From Erigeron canadensis (taxonomy: Eukaryota > Streptophyta > Magnoliopsida > Asterales > Asteraceae): 64,000 nucleotides of DNA. The position numbers and the translations under genes are program-made. The DNA lies in NCBI RefSeq assembly GCF_010389155.1, contig NC_057768.1, positions 46,851,633 to 46,915,632 of the forward strand, written 5' to 3'. Positions 1 through 12,479 of the stretch are shown one piece after another. Within the stretch, counting starts at the first letter, position 1, and the number at the start of each line of letters is the position of its first letter. Under the pieces are notes generated by a model. That model was given only the letters and a program-made list of their open reading frames with translations, was not told where the DNA came from and did no database searches.

Positions 1-302
1 TTTGTTGATTTGACTCAGCTTTCCAAAAGATTTCGTTTTTCTTGCTAGCTTTCTTTCTACTTTAATAACATTCTCATGTAATTTAGAATATATTTATATT
101 TATATTTATATATATAATATTCCCATGCAAAGCATATAAAGCTACTACAATCACATAATAGAAAGTATTAAAAGTGGTGAAAGGAGATCTTACTAGTATA
201 CCCACTAATTAATCTGTATAACTAATTAAAATTCTTCAAAAAAATACTAATGGTCATATTTCTCCAGGAACTAAAAAAGAGGATTTAATAGTTCTTATCT
301 AC

Positions 303-3300
303 CTCAAGAGATGGTTTGCTTGCTTCAGAATCTCTGTGTTCTCCATGCAACCAAGCTTCCCTGCTACAAATTAGGAACATTAATTATGTCCCAATCAGTG
401 GAAAGCCCATCTAATAATCATATATTACTCATAAAGAAAGCTGATATATCCCATATATTGTCTTGTTTATGGCTAGTTAATTAATCTCTCTCACTTTTTC
501 TTTTTTTGACATAGATAAAGCTAAAACCCAACCCATGTGAAACAGCATTACCCATGCAAAACCAAGAGTTGAAAAAAAAGTTAATTCTAATACGTGCGCG
601 AACACACACGCACACACACAAGGATAAGCACTAGGCAGAAGGTAATTAAAGCAAGGTTCAAAGCTAGCAGATAGATTTGGCATCCATACACAGCATTTTT
701 ATAAAAGGGCTTATATATCTTTGACACTAAGTTTTGCAAGTAGCTAGCATATGTCCCACTGAATATGGTCAAGATGCAAATCGTATGACTTTACTGTAAT
801 TATATTAAAATCATATGATTTGTATACAACAAAAACTAGTCAAACAGGTACTACTATATATATATATATATATGTATGAAAGTAGCTAGAACTGTTCACT
901 GTCCAGTGTACTACATAAAACACAAAATTGTAGTGAATGAGTTGTGTACATATCACACCTTTATTCTTTCTTTTACTTAATTAATTTGAGTCCTATTCGA
1001 ACCCCTCAGAAGGAAAACATATTGTAATTAGCTGTGCATTTATGGAGGTTTTTTTTTTTATCGAGATATATAATTACATTGGAGGTGAGTACGTACAAAC
1101 TGCAAAGGAATTAAGAGCTTGCAGATGTAAAGAAAGTGCCGCCGGAATATTAATAAGATGTTCTAGCTATGACTACTGACTAAAATGGATTACAAGAAAT
1201 GCCATAGAGCCTAATATATATTATGATCACTTGCATTATTACATTATGTAGTCCGAACTTGCTTTGCACAAGATATACATTGTATATTAGCTAGGTAGCT
1301 ACTATTTTGATCGAATATATATGCAAATTAGTTTAGTTGAACTAGGTAGCTAGGCTAGGGTGGGTTGAATGGTAATGTTCAGGGCCACATATATGACACA
1401 ATATGCATCAATGGGTATGTTAAAGGTTATCTGAAACTTGATATACAGTAGTACGTTGAAAGTGCTGTTACATATTGGCTTTTTTTGAATTGTATGTATG
1501 TTTCAAAAAAGGCTAAAGTTGAAAATTTTACAGGCAAATAATTTTTAGTTATGTCTACTTTTTATTATTATTATTTGTGGGGTTCACACATTGGACCATT
1601 TATTTCATCACAAAAAGTTCCTTCATACTGTATATCATTCTGAAAAATTAAAAGTAGAAACTGTACGTTTAAGAAAAGTTTTCACCTTGAGGAGTTGCTC
1701 CATAGACCATATTGATAATCTTTTTCCAGGTGAACACTAGACCTTCCTCCATTATTTTCTCCTGATGATAACTCTGTCGTCGTTCTTGTGTTGCGATTAT
1801 CAAGCACAATGTCATCAGAGTTATCCCCGGATGAACCATTCTCGTAGATATCCGATAGCCCTATTAATTAACAATCGGGTCCAAAGTTAATGACATTGAA
1901 TAGTACTGAAAGTTAATTATAATCATATATACTGAAATAAAAATGTAGTATTCGTATAGTAAAATTTCCATTCGGGAACAATGTATAACCTGAAGAAGCC
2001 GGTGCTCGATCTGTTGTTTTTACAGTTCGGTACATCTGCATCCCAAGATAATTAATAAATTAAAAATGTCTTTTAGAAATATATTGATTGTACTAATTTA
2101 GGGGATCGGAGTCTTATCTATGTATGTTTTGTAACGTACTAGATATATATACAGTTAATCGAAACAATTAATAATTGTACGTTCAATACTACTACTACTA
2201 CAACATACGAGTAGTACAATTCACAGCAAATGTATTTATATAATACAAGGCTTTATATAGAAAATTGTTTTCCCTAATTATATACCCACAAGAATTAATT
2301 AAATGTTCAATGAATAGCATATTATAACAACAATATATACGTCCGTCCTTGGTAATTTATAATTTTCACCAAACTCCATGAATGTAATATCAATAAATGT
2401 TTATATTTAGAATCAAAAGTACGTACAAACATAAGTAATTAATATATGATATCAGTACATGGTATATATATGCGACCATACATTGACAATATATACATAT
2501 ATATATAATATATAATGATGTGGGGGAAGGTGCAGGTCTCCTCCACAAGGTAGTGTGTACGTACACAGAGAGACCTGAGTAAGGGAGGTAACCATGGTTG
2601 AGTAGAGGAAATGAAACCACATGTGATGCTAGACATATACAAACATATCATTGACAAATGATGGCGTTTTTGTACTCTCTCTCATATCTCCAAGTTTCCC
2701 CTCTGAAAAAAAGGGATATAATTTATTCAATTCAACCCCCCACCCCCTACTCTCTCTCTCTCTCTGCACTGCGTAGACTTGTCTTGGCCTTGGACCCTAT
2801 CTCTGTGTTTTCAATTCTTGGCCTTTGTCTTACTATATTTTATATATATGCATCTCTCTCTCTCCAAATACATATATATCATTATTATACACACTTGCAC
2901 ACAAATATAAACAATACATACATAAATATATATATATGTGTGTGTGTGTGAGTATCTTGTATAAAAAAATTCCTAAATCCATGGATCATGAGGGTTCTAA
3001 TTAATTTAAAGCAAATTAGAATTTAAGCTGAACTAATTATAAGCATGCATTGCTTACTTATAAACAAGTGCCAAGGATTATAGATGCTTCCCTGCAGGTA
3101 AACAAGCATTGGAAATTGTATTCTTAATACAGTAGTACTCCAGTATTTTGGAATACTAATATAAACTCACTCCATATATATATATATATACACATAGGTA
3201 GCTTCTAATAATGCAAAGTGCTTCATATATATATATATATATAGTGCTAAAGTCAAAAAGAAGATAAATAAAATCTGAATCATGGATATATATATATTCC

Positions 3301-4478
3301 AGCTTTCAGTATGTAGGAAGCTGGTCTTGAGTGTGTACTATATTCATATTATTATATATGTACAGTAAACAGAAGACGATGCATCTTAATCAACAAGCAT
3401 TAATTTTGTGAACAGAAAAATTGTGTAAGAAAAAAAAAAAAGAGTTGAAATTTAATCAAGAGAGGATATACGGATGTAGGAATTAACCTGTAAATGAGAT
3501 TTAACATGCGATAAAGTTAGATCTTTCACATCCATTAGCTCTAATACTGACTTGGGTGTTGCTCCTATATATTAAGAATCAACCACACATGACAAGAAGC
3601 AACAACAAAAAGATCAGAAATATGTACATACAAACTCGATCAAGAAGAACTTAACAAACAAAAACAATTAAAGATACTAGTAAGGTATAAAAAAAAAATG
3701 TATGTATGAAGAAGCTAGAAAATGTAATATATAGAAATATACTTTCATGACCGCCCAAAAGCTCAACAGCATGGACAAAACGAGCATGAAGGGTAGTAGT
3801 CCACCGCATCCTGGGAGCTCTCATGCTACGCTTAGACGGAAACCGCGAAGACAAGAATCTTGATCGGACAATATTGTTAATGTTATTCCCGTGAATCAGA
3901 GAACTTGTAGTATTGCTGCAAGAATCTAACACAACTGGTTGGTTCTTTTGATGAGGATGGGACAGTATCGGAAAATTAGGAGGATGAGGGGTAGTACTAG
4001 TATTTTGGTAATAAACTGGAATCCCTCTTATTGGTTTCAAGAAGCCTAAATCTGAACTGATAAGCCCTTGATGATGGTGGTGGGGATGATGTTGGTAATT
4101 AGGGTAGATGATATTGGATGTTGTTGGTGGGTTACTACTGGTTTGGGCGGCTAATAGATTGTGTAAATGAGTGAAGTCAGAGTTAGTCATGTGAGGAGTA
4201 GTCGAACCGGATACTGGGTTCGATAAGGCTAGCCCAAAAGAGGGCTGTTGTTCCGGATGACTTCTTGTTTGTTGGTGGTGGTGGTGGTGGTGAAATTGTT
4301 GAGATGAGTTGAAAGCTCTTTTCCAAGTATTTCCTAAATCTAAACCTTGGGGATCTTGAAGATGATCAGCTGTAGTTGATGATGAGGATGTTGTTCTCCA
4401 AGGATTTGAAGTACTGGGTTTGGTGTTTGGTGGACTTATTTGAAGAGACAAGTCTGGTTGTGCTGGAAAGAGCTCCAT
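303..4478 (-). CDS. KAN: KANADI-type GARP transcription factor, partial (last exon beyond the left edge)
   Basis: KANADI proteins are nuclear GARP/Myb-like DNA-binding regulators of abaxial leaf and organ identity. I assemble five exons on the minus strand: 3743-4478, 3488-3564, 1990-2035, 1686-1860 and 303-360. All junctions are GT-AG and the phases agree, giving 364 codons before the window ends. The start at 4478 is chosen because it gives the family N-terminus MELFPAQPDLSLQISPPN; an in-frame ATG lies four codons upstream. Next come Ser/His/Pro-rich low-complexity stretches, including a run of six His. The GARP domain lies at about residues 222-275, begins RMRWTTTLHARFVHAVELLG and continues across exon 2 (ATPKSVLELMDVKDLTLSHV) into MYRTVK. 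Exon 4 carries the conserved YENGSSGDNSDD stretch and exon 5 REAWLHG. The usual C-terminal TLGRP motif is not seen and should lie left of position 1. Intron 4 (361-1685) holds only AT-rich DNA and a short TA run near 857-873. The protein resembles KAN1/KAN2; the paralogue is not certain. Confidence 0.93.
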
Positions 4479-4497
4479 TTCACTTACCAAAAGCCTT

Positions 4498-4540
4498 CTT
4501 CTATCTACTTTCTTCTTCTTCTTCTTCTTTATCTTCTTGT
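4498..4540 (-). promoter_or_regulatory. CTT/GAA-rich leader just upstream of the KANADI start
   Basis: Immediately upstream of the KANADI ATG the plus strand carries a repeated CTT tract (GAA repeats in the mRNA sense). Such purine-rich tracts are common in plant 5' untranslated leaders. It supports transcription entering the gene here, but no TATA box or start site can be fixed. Confidence 0.35.
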
Positions 4541-7500
4541 GATTTGTAAAATGGTCAACACTTGAAAGACCTAGCTAGCTATCTAGGTATAGCAAGCTTG
4601 TTAATTATTCAAATCTGCTCTTGAAGGTTCTAAATAAAATTACCTACTTGCTGGCTAACTTATTATGGTGGTCTTGTGAGTGAGCACTATTTGTTATTCC
4701 TGTTATTTGATCTAATTAAGCTAGGAAAGTATATATGATGATGAAGATGATGGGAGTTTTTGTTTTCCAACTTCCTGAGATGAGATAGCTCAAAATTAAT
4801 CAATGGTGAATTTGGGAGTAGTTGTGGAGTTGTAGAGAGAGAAAGATGACAAAGGTATTAAGTGATGAATGGTTGTATCTTTTGTGTGAAGTATATGTGA
4901 GATAATGACACTTGAATAGACGAGAGAGAGATATACAGAGAAAGATATATATGCTTTATTTTATGTGGACGTGGGAGTAGGAAAAGAAGAAAAAGGTAGA
5001 AAGAAAAAAAAAAACTTAAAGAATGAGAAAGGAGAAAAAAAAGTAAATACGTTTGAGAAATGATTCCTTTACCATCTTTTCTTTTTCTCCTTTTTTCAAT
5101 TGAATATCTCATACTCCATCCCTTCTACGAAAATGACAATAAATCTTTATGTACATTAGTAAATATGTTTGACATCTAAGTTTGGAATTATTACTAATTT
5201 TGTGTTGGAAAAGTGAATTATTGTTAATATATACATATAGTTCATAAATATTGTAAACAAAATAAAGATATATACATTTATATTACTTTTGTACTAACCA
5301 TTAAAAGGTAATACACAGTATAGTAGGATTCATTGTGTTATGGTGAAATGCAGTTTATTGCTACACCGTATATATGTTTCTGTACCTTTGTTTGGCCCTT
5401 CATTTTTTTCCCCAGTAAATCTTTATATTCATGTTAATGTCAACACTATTTAAAAGTAAGTTTTGGTCTACTTGTAGTCCTAACCTGTGTATCTCAAAAA
5501 AGTTGGCTCAAATAAACATTAGGAGGAGGGCTCTTGGAGGTGGTGTGTAAGGATGTCATGAAGTCGGGCCCATTCTTTTTAAGGGCCCACAGCAATTTAA
5601 AATATTTATATATGTATACGTATTTTTCGTTTTACTCTTTATTTAAAGAGTTATAAAACGGGCTTTGAGCCTATTTATTTCTTTAAAACAATTGCTAAAG
5701 AACGGATCTTTGTGTATAAGATTTTAAAAAAATGCAATGGTGACACGATTCTTTTAAAAATATAAACTATGATACCTTATTATATTATTGACTCACTACT
5801 ATTTTAGGGGCCTTATATTTTATTCACGAGTCCGGCTCTATAATATTTTACAATGATCTTGGAGACTGTATATACTGATTAAGAGCAAGTAATCAAACAT
5901 GATATATAGCAAAACGTTATGATCGATGAGGAATTAAACAAGGCCCAAGGTTTCTTTGGAGCACCAGTATTCCAAAATCCCATAATGATCCACTTGATGC
6001 TGTCGATAGCACATTTGCCAAATCCAATCCTATTACAAGTAACTATCAAACTAGAAAATAACATGGACGACACACCGGCCTTACTCCTCCTTCGCCCCAA
6101 ATTAAGGGGCCACTCATTGCTATTTGCTAGCTAGCTAAATAGATAAAGGGACAAATCTCATAATGAGCACCCATATTTCACCATCCAGAAAATGCATCCA
6201 TCCGGCCTGCAATGCATGTACCTAACAGTAGTACAGTATAAGTTATAGCTATATAGTTATCAATGACTCAAAATCAATCATATGCCAATAGAAGGCGTTG
6301 AATCGCCTCATGCCTTCATTTGGTCATAAAAATTACTCCATAATTGTCTCGCAAACAATGTTTGAGTTAAGCCACGAGTTTTTTGATAGTAAGTTAATAT
6401 ATACTATATCTGGGTTTGCTAGAGTTGAAAATGTGAAGGAATTACGATAATAAAACGAATTGAAGACCATATCAAAATCCGGCCTTCTTCAATTCGATCT
6501 TGAGACCGTCCAGTAAATGACCACACGATGCTTTAAACTGTATTTTCATACCTACACTCGCCGCAACGGAAAGAGGTACAGTATATATTTATTATCTTCT
6601 TAAATTGTATAGCACTTTCATAATCTTAAGATTAATTAAATGTACCCATTTTTGTGCTGACAGTATATTTCTTTACCAGTAAGAGATATATGGTATCCAT
6701 ATATACTCTACGACGATTTTGTGCTGACAGTCATTCGATAAGTTAAAGAAATACTCGTATATTTTGATGACTGAAAATTACAAGCTATACATCTACCACA
6801 TAATTATTTCTTGATTTGAAGAAGAAAATCAGCAATGTCACAGACTATTTATTTGACGAAGAAAGAAATTAAAGTACTTTTTGCAAGCTTTTAATTAAAC
6901 GTGTGAACATCAATTAGTGGTAGTGGCGGCGGCGCCGAATAGTGTTGATTATTTATTTAAATGTAATTAATGTATAAGGGGATTGATTATGTAGTTATTA
7001 GAATTTAAAGGATAAACGTTGTAAATTAATTTATTAGAGCATTCACAACGCCCAGAACAAATCCTCCAAGGATATGTCATAATTAGCGTCTCATCAACTT
7101 TTTTTCAGACAACTGGACAAGGACATACCAAAGGCTATTCCCTCAAAACACCAACAATGACAAGAGTAGTAAATGAGACACTAATTATTTAATTCTATAC
7201 TATTAAATAATAATAATCTCGGTTGCTCACTAGATTTTTGTAAATTTTATGAACTTCTATTGAAAATAAATAAATAAATAATATGAAATAGAAATAATGA
7301 TTTTAATAAATACTAATAATAATAGATAGATAGATAAACAGATAGATTCAATTCAACATTGCAAGGTTGGATAAGTGATTAACACTTTTGCATATTAAGA
7401 AAAATGTCAAAGTTCATATTTTTATGCATTACAAGGCTGAATCTGAAGATCTTTTTTATCTCAGATAGATATGTCATTAAAAAAAAAGATATGAAAGCAC

Positions 7501-7940
7501 TGTCGTGGTAGGAATTAAACTGTCTATATCTTAACCTCTTTATAAACCGTTGATGTATCTAGAGAATGAAAAAATAATGAAAGCCTAATATAGTAAAAAT
7601 AATAATGAGTATTTGTAAACATAATACATTTTGTTGTTTGTTTAAATAAAAAGAATATTTCTCTTCTTTTTTTTAATTCCATTTTTGTTTTTTAATGTAA
7701 GCAAATAAAAAAAATATTTCTTATTCTTTCTCCTCTTTATATTTCTTCCTAACAAATACCCCCTAATTTATTAAAACGATAATGATAGATATACTTAATA
7801 AATATGTTTATTCCATTAAATTTTAACACATTAAACTGGTATGCACATTATTTGCAAATTCCGATAAAGCAAGACAAATTAAGGACTAATGTTGGCTAAA
7901 TCGAAGATTCAATTCCCCTATTTTTAAGTCATATAGTTAG
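4541..7940. other. KANADI upstream intergenic region
   Basis: AT-rich DNA with no recognised gene. A 73-codon minus-strand ORF (5879-6100) has a fairly even amino-acid composition, but I do not recognise it and it has no visible splice or promoter context. A segment at about 6480-6566 is open on the minus strand, also unrecognised. GATA repeats occur near 7322-7346. Distal KANADI control elements could lie here but cannot be read from the sequence. Confidence 0.5.
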
Positions 7941-8199
7941 TACTCTCTCCGTCTCATATTAAGTGTCCTAATTTGTCTGTTTTAGACTTTTTCTTTCAAC
8001 TTTGACCGTAAATATTTTTGTTTGTGTTATATAACACTTGATATAACATATATGAATTGATTGAGTTTTAGATATATTTTTCATTGATATAACTTTTATC
8101 AACTAGTATATAACACAAACAAAGATAATTACAGTTAAAGTCGAAAAAAAAATACTTGATCAGTCAAAATAAGACACTTAATATGAGACGGAGGGAGTA
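7941..8199. mobile_element. Stowaway-type (Tc1/mariner) MITE with TA target site
   Basis: The left end reads TACTCTCTCCGTCTCATAT and the right end ATATGAGACGGAGGGAGTA, a near-perfect terminal inverted repeat with the classic plant CTCCCTCCGTCTCA terminus, flanked by the TA dinucleotide used by mariner-type elements. The interior is also partly self-complementary: the ACACTTGATATAACATATAT region faces ACTAGTATATAACACAAAC. At about 259 bp with no coding capacity this is a standard MITE. A decayed relative lies in intron 7 of the cyclase gene. Confidence 0.88.
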
Positions 8200-10746
8200 G
8201 TTGATTAACTCCTGCAAATTCCCCACCATGATAACTTTGTTATTGAATATCATAAATTTTTCTTAGAGAAACTTTTTTTACCTTGTGTCGCTAATTATTT
8301 TCATTTAATTTCTGGGGAACGTAATTAAGGTTCCCGACAGCAATCGACGCATTAGGTACAAGAAGAAATTAAGAATTTGAGTACGAATTTTTCTGGACGT
8401 GGAACCAGATGCATGGAAGACTGACAATTTTGGTATGTGTATCAATTTGACTTTACTGTTCTAATCTCATTTAATGCAAACATTAAGACTATTTGAGTAA
8501 CATTAATGTCAACAAGACCTCGAGTAGTGAAAAGTATTATTTTATTACCAACTATTTCACTAATTAAATCCTCCATATTTTCAGGATTTTAATTTTCATA
8601 CTCCGTAGTACACTAGCAAGAATAAGAATTTCCAATAAAGTAGATGTATGTAGTTATGACCTTAATTAATTAGTAAGCTATTGTATGATATTTTAGCTAA
8701 TATACTGTGAGTTTATTTATTTTCTTAAGTCATATACTCTAACTGAAGTAGAGAAAAAAATCAAGGTGAAAGTTTACCATTCTATATAATCGTTGCTCTT
8801 GTAATGACATTATATATTATAGTATATATAAGATGTTAAATCTGTATATATAACTTTGGCGTGCCTTGTATTGGTTAATTACGGATTAGTCTTTCATTAC
8901 GAAAGAGTTTGTATTGCTGTGTCTGTTTTGTGCAGTCAAGCATGTTCTAGTAAAAAGGTCATGTTTTTATCAGATGTAATAATAAGCGAACGATGAATGG
9001 AGATTCTTTATAATAACGTTTGAATTATTAAATAGAGAATATTTTTAAATTATTTATCAATGTTAGAAATAAGTCGTTCATGGTTGATTTTTAAACTATT
9101 TATCAATGTTAAAGATTAAAATTTATCAAATTTCTTAGTCAATTTTATTTTTTAATTCAAAATATAGATTATTTGATAACTTAGCTTGGATTTTTAAGCA
9201 TTTCCAAATGATCTAGGGGCAGAGACTCATGGAGGACTATTTCCTCACAAGATGTTTCAGCTTCGATCGGAAAATATTTGAGGATGATCACAAGTATTTC
9301 ATTGAAAAGTTTAAATTGAGGATCTATTCGGCAAATGGACTCTCTAACACGGACACAATTAAGACAAAATATGATAGGCTCTCTATTATTTGCGGGTAAT
9401 TAAAACTTAAAAAATGAAATAAAAAAAAAAATATGTTTGGATTCTTGGAAGGTTGGTCTTATGTTACCTAGGCAAATTGTATAAACCAAGAAAGAATCTT
9501 TGTTATTGTTTACAATTTTTACCTTTCTCTTCTCTTTTCCCCATTCCATTTCAGCTTCTTATTGAAACCCAATAATCACATCGAGGGTCGGTATTTTTGT
9601 TTATAGTTGTTCAATATAGTACGCTTGTAAGATTTCGGAGTTGCGTGCATATTTAATTTTCAATTAAGATTTATACACCTACATTTATTTTACTAAAACT
9701 AACTTATTATTTTATGATGTATCAAAAAAAAATTCCCAAAACCGTGAGTATAAGTGTATAACAAAACGCAATATTCTCCAATATTAAACCACCCGCGACA
9801 ATCAGCATAAAAAAATGTATCGGTAATAAATAGGTCGCAGAGCACACACATTAGGCTAGTTTTATGATAAGAAAATATATAGTACGATATATTTAAATTG
9901 ATAAAGTTAATACATTTATTTGTCGACAATATAACATTTGATTGATTCAATAATAATACTAGCTAATAAATCCGAGTATTTTAATTAACCCAGACATTTT
10001 CATCAATAATGGGGAAAAAAATTAGATCGATGTTAGAAAAAAAAACATGAAGAATTCAAATATTTTTTAGATAAAGAGGTATAAACATTGAATTTTTTTA
10101 TTTTTTTTTTGGGGGGGGGGGGGGGGGGAGGCAATACAAAATTAAAAATACAAAAAATTATGATGTTATATCCTTATCCTTTTAAGTATTGTGCTAACAA
10201 AGGATGAAGGTTTGTCAGGGTAATTAAAAATGGTAGAGGTGATAGGTTATACAGTGTGATAAATTATTGGAGGTGAACGATGATAAGGGGTGATAAGTCA
10301 TAGGGGTGATCTACCTGACGGGCTCTGCCGTCGGATTTAAAAATTTATCGAAAGTATATCGAATAACATCTCTAATGAAACAGTAAGAGATTTTAAGAAC
10401 GCCCATATATTTTTTTATAATTTATCAATGTACGGTTTTTGAGATAAAAGATTTTGAATGAATTAAAATATATAATAAAATGATTTATGTAAGAGAAATA
10501 AAAATAATGAGTAGTTGAGATTGAGGAGGAGAAAAATAAATGATTGAGATTTAAGAGTATTATAGGTGTATTGGGTGATGTTATTCAAACTAATAGATAA
10601 AAGTGGAGGGTAATTTAGGTAGATCAAGTTCTTTTTTAAGAAAATGAAAGAGATAAATGCTTTATAAGGTAGTTTAGATAAGAGATTTAAAAACTATACA
10701 TTAGTGCAAGTAATTTTGTTCGTCGAGAAAATCTTTGTGCAACAAT
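8200..10746. other. Intergenic region with one short unrecognised ORF
   Basis: AT-rich DNA between two transposons. A 56-aa ORF on the plus strand (9229-9399) begins MEDYFLTRCFSFDRKIFEDD. Its composition looks protein-like and the stretch could be a decayed gene or transposase fragment, but I cannot assign a family. No other gene is seen. Confidence 0.4.
10101..10128. repeat. T10-G18 homopolymer junction
   Basis: Ten T are followed directly by eighteen G. A G run this long is rare in such AT-rich DNA. It may be a real G-quadruplex-prone tract or partly an assembly or sequencing artefact. Confidence 0.9.
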
Positions 10747-11255
10747 CACTATAACAAATTAGTCAATTCCACACACTTTATTCTACGTAATTATGAAAAG
10801 TGTGTATAATATTATTGGATCGTTCACACTTATAAATGTGTATAAAATGTCTACATCAATAAGTGTGTAGAAATTTAAAAATTTCACATTTAAAAGTGTG
10901 AAAAAAAATGTTCATACTAATAAGTGTGTACAAATTTTATATTTCATGCACTTTTTTTCGCGGGTGATTTCTTCGCACTTGTTTAAAAATCACCCGCTAA
11001 GAAATGATTTTTATAGTGCGTAGAAATCACTCGCGAAGAAATGATCTTTACATTTAAAAACGCGTACAAATCTAATATTTTACACATTTATTAGTGTAAA
11101 AATTTTATTCGCGATTTCAAATGTAAAACTTGTAACTTCTTTTGCACTTTTTAATGTAGACAATTTGTACACATTTTTAAGTGCGAACAACTTAGCAATT
11201 TTTATCGCATTTTTAAAAAGTGATGCGTACAAACGACAATTTTTTCTTTGTAGTG
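10747..11255. mobile_element. Non-autonomous CACTA (En/Spm) element, 509 bp
   Basis: The element begins CACTATAACAAATT and ends TTTTTCTTTGTAGTG, so both ends carry the CACTA-superfamily terminus (CACTAYAA). It is flanked by a perfect 3-bp target-site duplication, AAT at 10744-10746 and at 11256-11258, the size expected for this superfamily. The interior holds many copies of a short motif like AAGTGTGTA or CACACTT in both orientations, as expected for subterminal transposase-binding repeats. There is no transposase ORF, so it would need an autonomous partner. Confidence 0.87.
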
Positions 11256-11519
11256 AATCACACAACAAACAAGTTCAATCACTCATTCTATTTCTCCAAG
11301 ACTGTTGAACGTCTGGTACCTTATGTTAATATTAATAAGATGCAAGTTTAATCTACCCTTTATAAAGCACATAATCTGATGATAGATTGTAAACTTTATA
11401 ACAAAGAAAAAAACACTACTTTATTGCAAAACATCATATCTGTGAAAAAGTATGCTTGTTATTTTCCATCATTGCGGCAAAAAAATTGACTTACATACTT
11501 CCGTTCTAACTGAATTACC

Positions 11520-11983
11520 CATAGTTGTCGACTCGTAACTTTTGACTCGACTCGAAAACATTATTTTATGACTCGCGACTCGGAACGTGACTTGACTTGT
11601 AAGAGTCAAGATATTTTTAAATACAAATAGTATAGTATAATTATATATATGTGACGTCTTTATAAGCAAAATATAAGTTCACTATCTTAATAGATTTACC
11701 AAAATATTACATATTCAATAGTTTTAAGTCGTAAACTTACAATTTATCTTTAAATTCACAATAAACAACTACGTAGATAACACACAAAATAATGTAGTAA
11801 AAAAAAAATAATATATATATATGTATACATAGTATCAAATTACAATAATTATACGTTTGTGACTCGTGATTCGGTCAAAATTTACACATTGACTCGTAAA
11901 AGTCTGGACAAAAATGAGTCATCTAACGAGTCGACTCGTTTTTGGTGTAAATCGACTCAACTCGTAAGAGTTTAACAATTATG
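11520..11983. mobile_element. Non-autonomous hAT element rich in GACTCG motifs, 464 bp
   Basis: The ends are CATAGTTGTCG and CAATTATG, giving a short terminal inverted repeat (CATARTTGT). A perfect 8-bp target-site duplication, GAATTACC at 11512-11519 and 11984-11991, flanks it, which is the hAT signature. Both subterminal regions repeat GACTCG/CGAGTC many times. No transposase is encoded. Confidence 0.88.
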
Positions 11984-12109
11984 GAATTACCGTAATATAA
12001 ACTTAATGAAATTATAGAAGCCCACATATGCCGTCTATTAATGTTAGCGAACGTGTTTTTCTTATATAACATCGAGTTAGAAGTTAGCATTCGAAGCACT
12101 ACAATAACA

Positions 12110-12285
12110 TCTTCTTGGGTGGTATGTGGGATTTGAACCACGCATGTTTGGGATGAAACTTGGGACTCTCAAAAACCCCCTAATAATCCGCTCCTACAAA
12201 TGTAGGAAGTAAAAGTCGAACCTTAGTGGATTTCGCCAAGGTCTAAAACCTTATCAATGGGCTACCAACCCATTGGCAGACGTAC
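12110..12285 (-). mobile_element. Decayed tRNA-derived SINE
   Basis: Read on the minus strand, TGGTAGCCCATTGATAAGG resembles a pol III A box. About 45 bp further on, AAGGTTCGACTTT resembles a B box, and a second B-like motif GTGGTTCAAATCCCAC occurs near 12129-12144. Spacing and motifs fit a plant tRNA-derived SINE. No poly(A) tail or target duplication is clear, so the boundaries are approximate. Confidence 0.45.
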
Positions 12286-12339
12286 GTGTTCTAAATAATA
12301 ATTTTATTCCAAATCCAAACAAGAAGAGATAGCACATAT

Positions 12340-12479
12340 ATATCGACCTTCACATCATCGATCAACAAGAGTAGTATCCCATATTTTGACATTGCCACCA
12401 TCACCACTCGTCCCGCCACCATCATCACCCGTCCCACCACCGTCATACTGTCGCATCGCGTAGGCATGTACGTGTCTAA
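12340..12479 (+). mobile_element. Helitron-like 3' terminus
   Basis: The segment contains CCACC/CATCACC-rich DNA, a GC-rich hairpin-forming core (CGCATCGCG) and then GTGTCTAA followed by T at 12480. A hairpin close to a CTRR end before T is the Helitron 3' signature, and the same style of end recurs elsewhere in this window. A similar GC core (ACCGCATTGCGCTG) lies near 12772-12786. The 5' end is not defined. Confidence 0.4.

Noticed and set aside
4858..5112. 84-codon minus ORF rich in Ser/Leu/Phe
   Set aside because: Arises from the purine-rich plus strand (GA/AAG repeats); low-complexity translation.
5879..6100. 73-codon minus ORF as a small signalling peptide (DVL/RTFL type)
   Set aside because: It lacks the conserved DVL C-terminal motif and has no clear signal peptide.
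9229..9399. 56-aa ORF as a Harbinger-type transposase fragment
   Set aside because: The MEDYFLTRCF start only loosely recalls such proteins; no catalytic motif is present, so no family is claimed.
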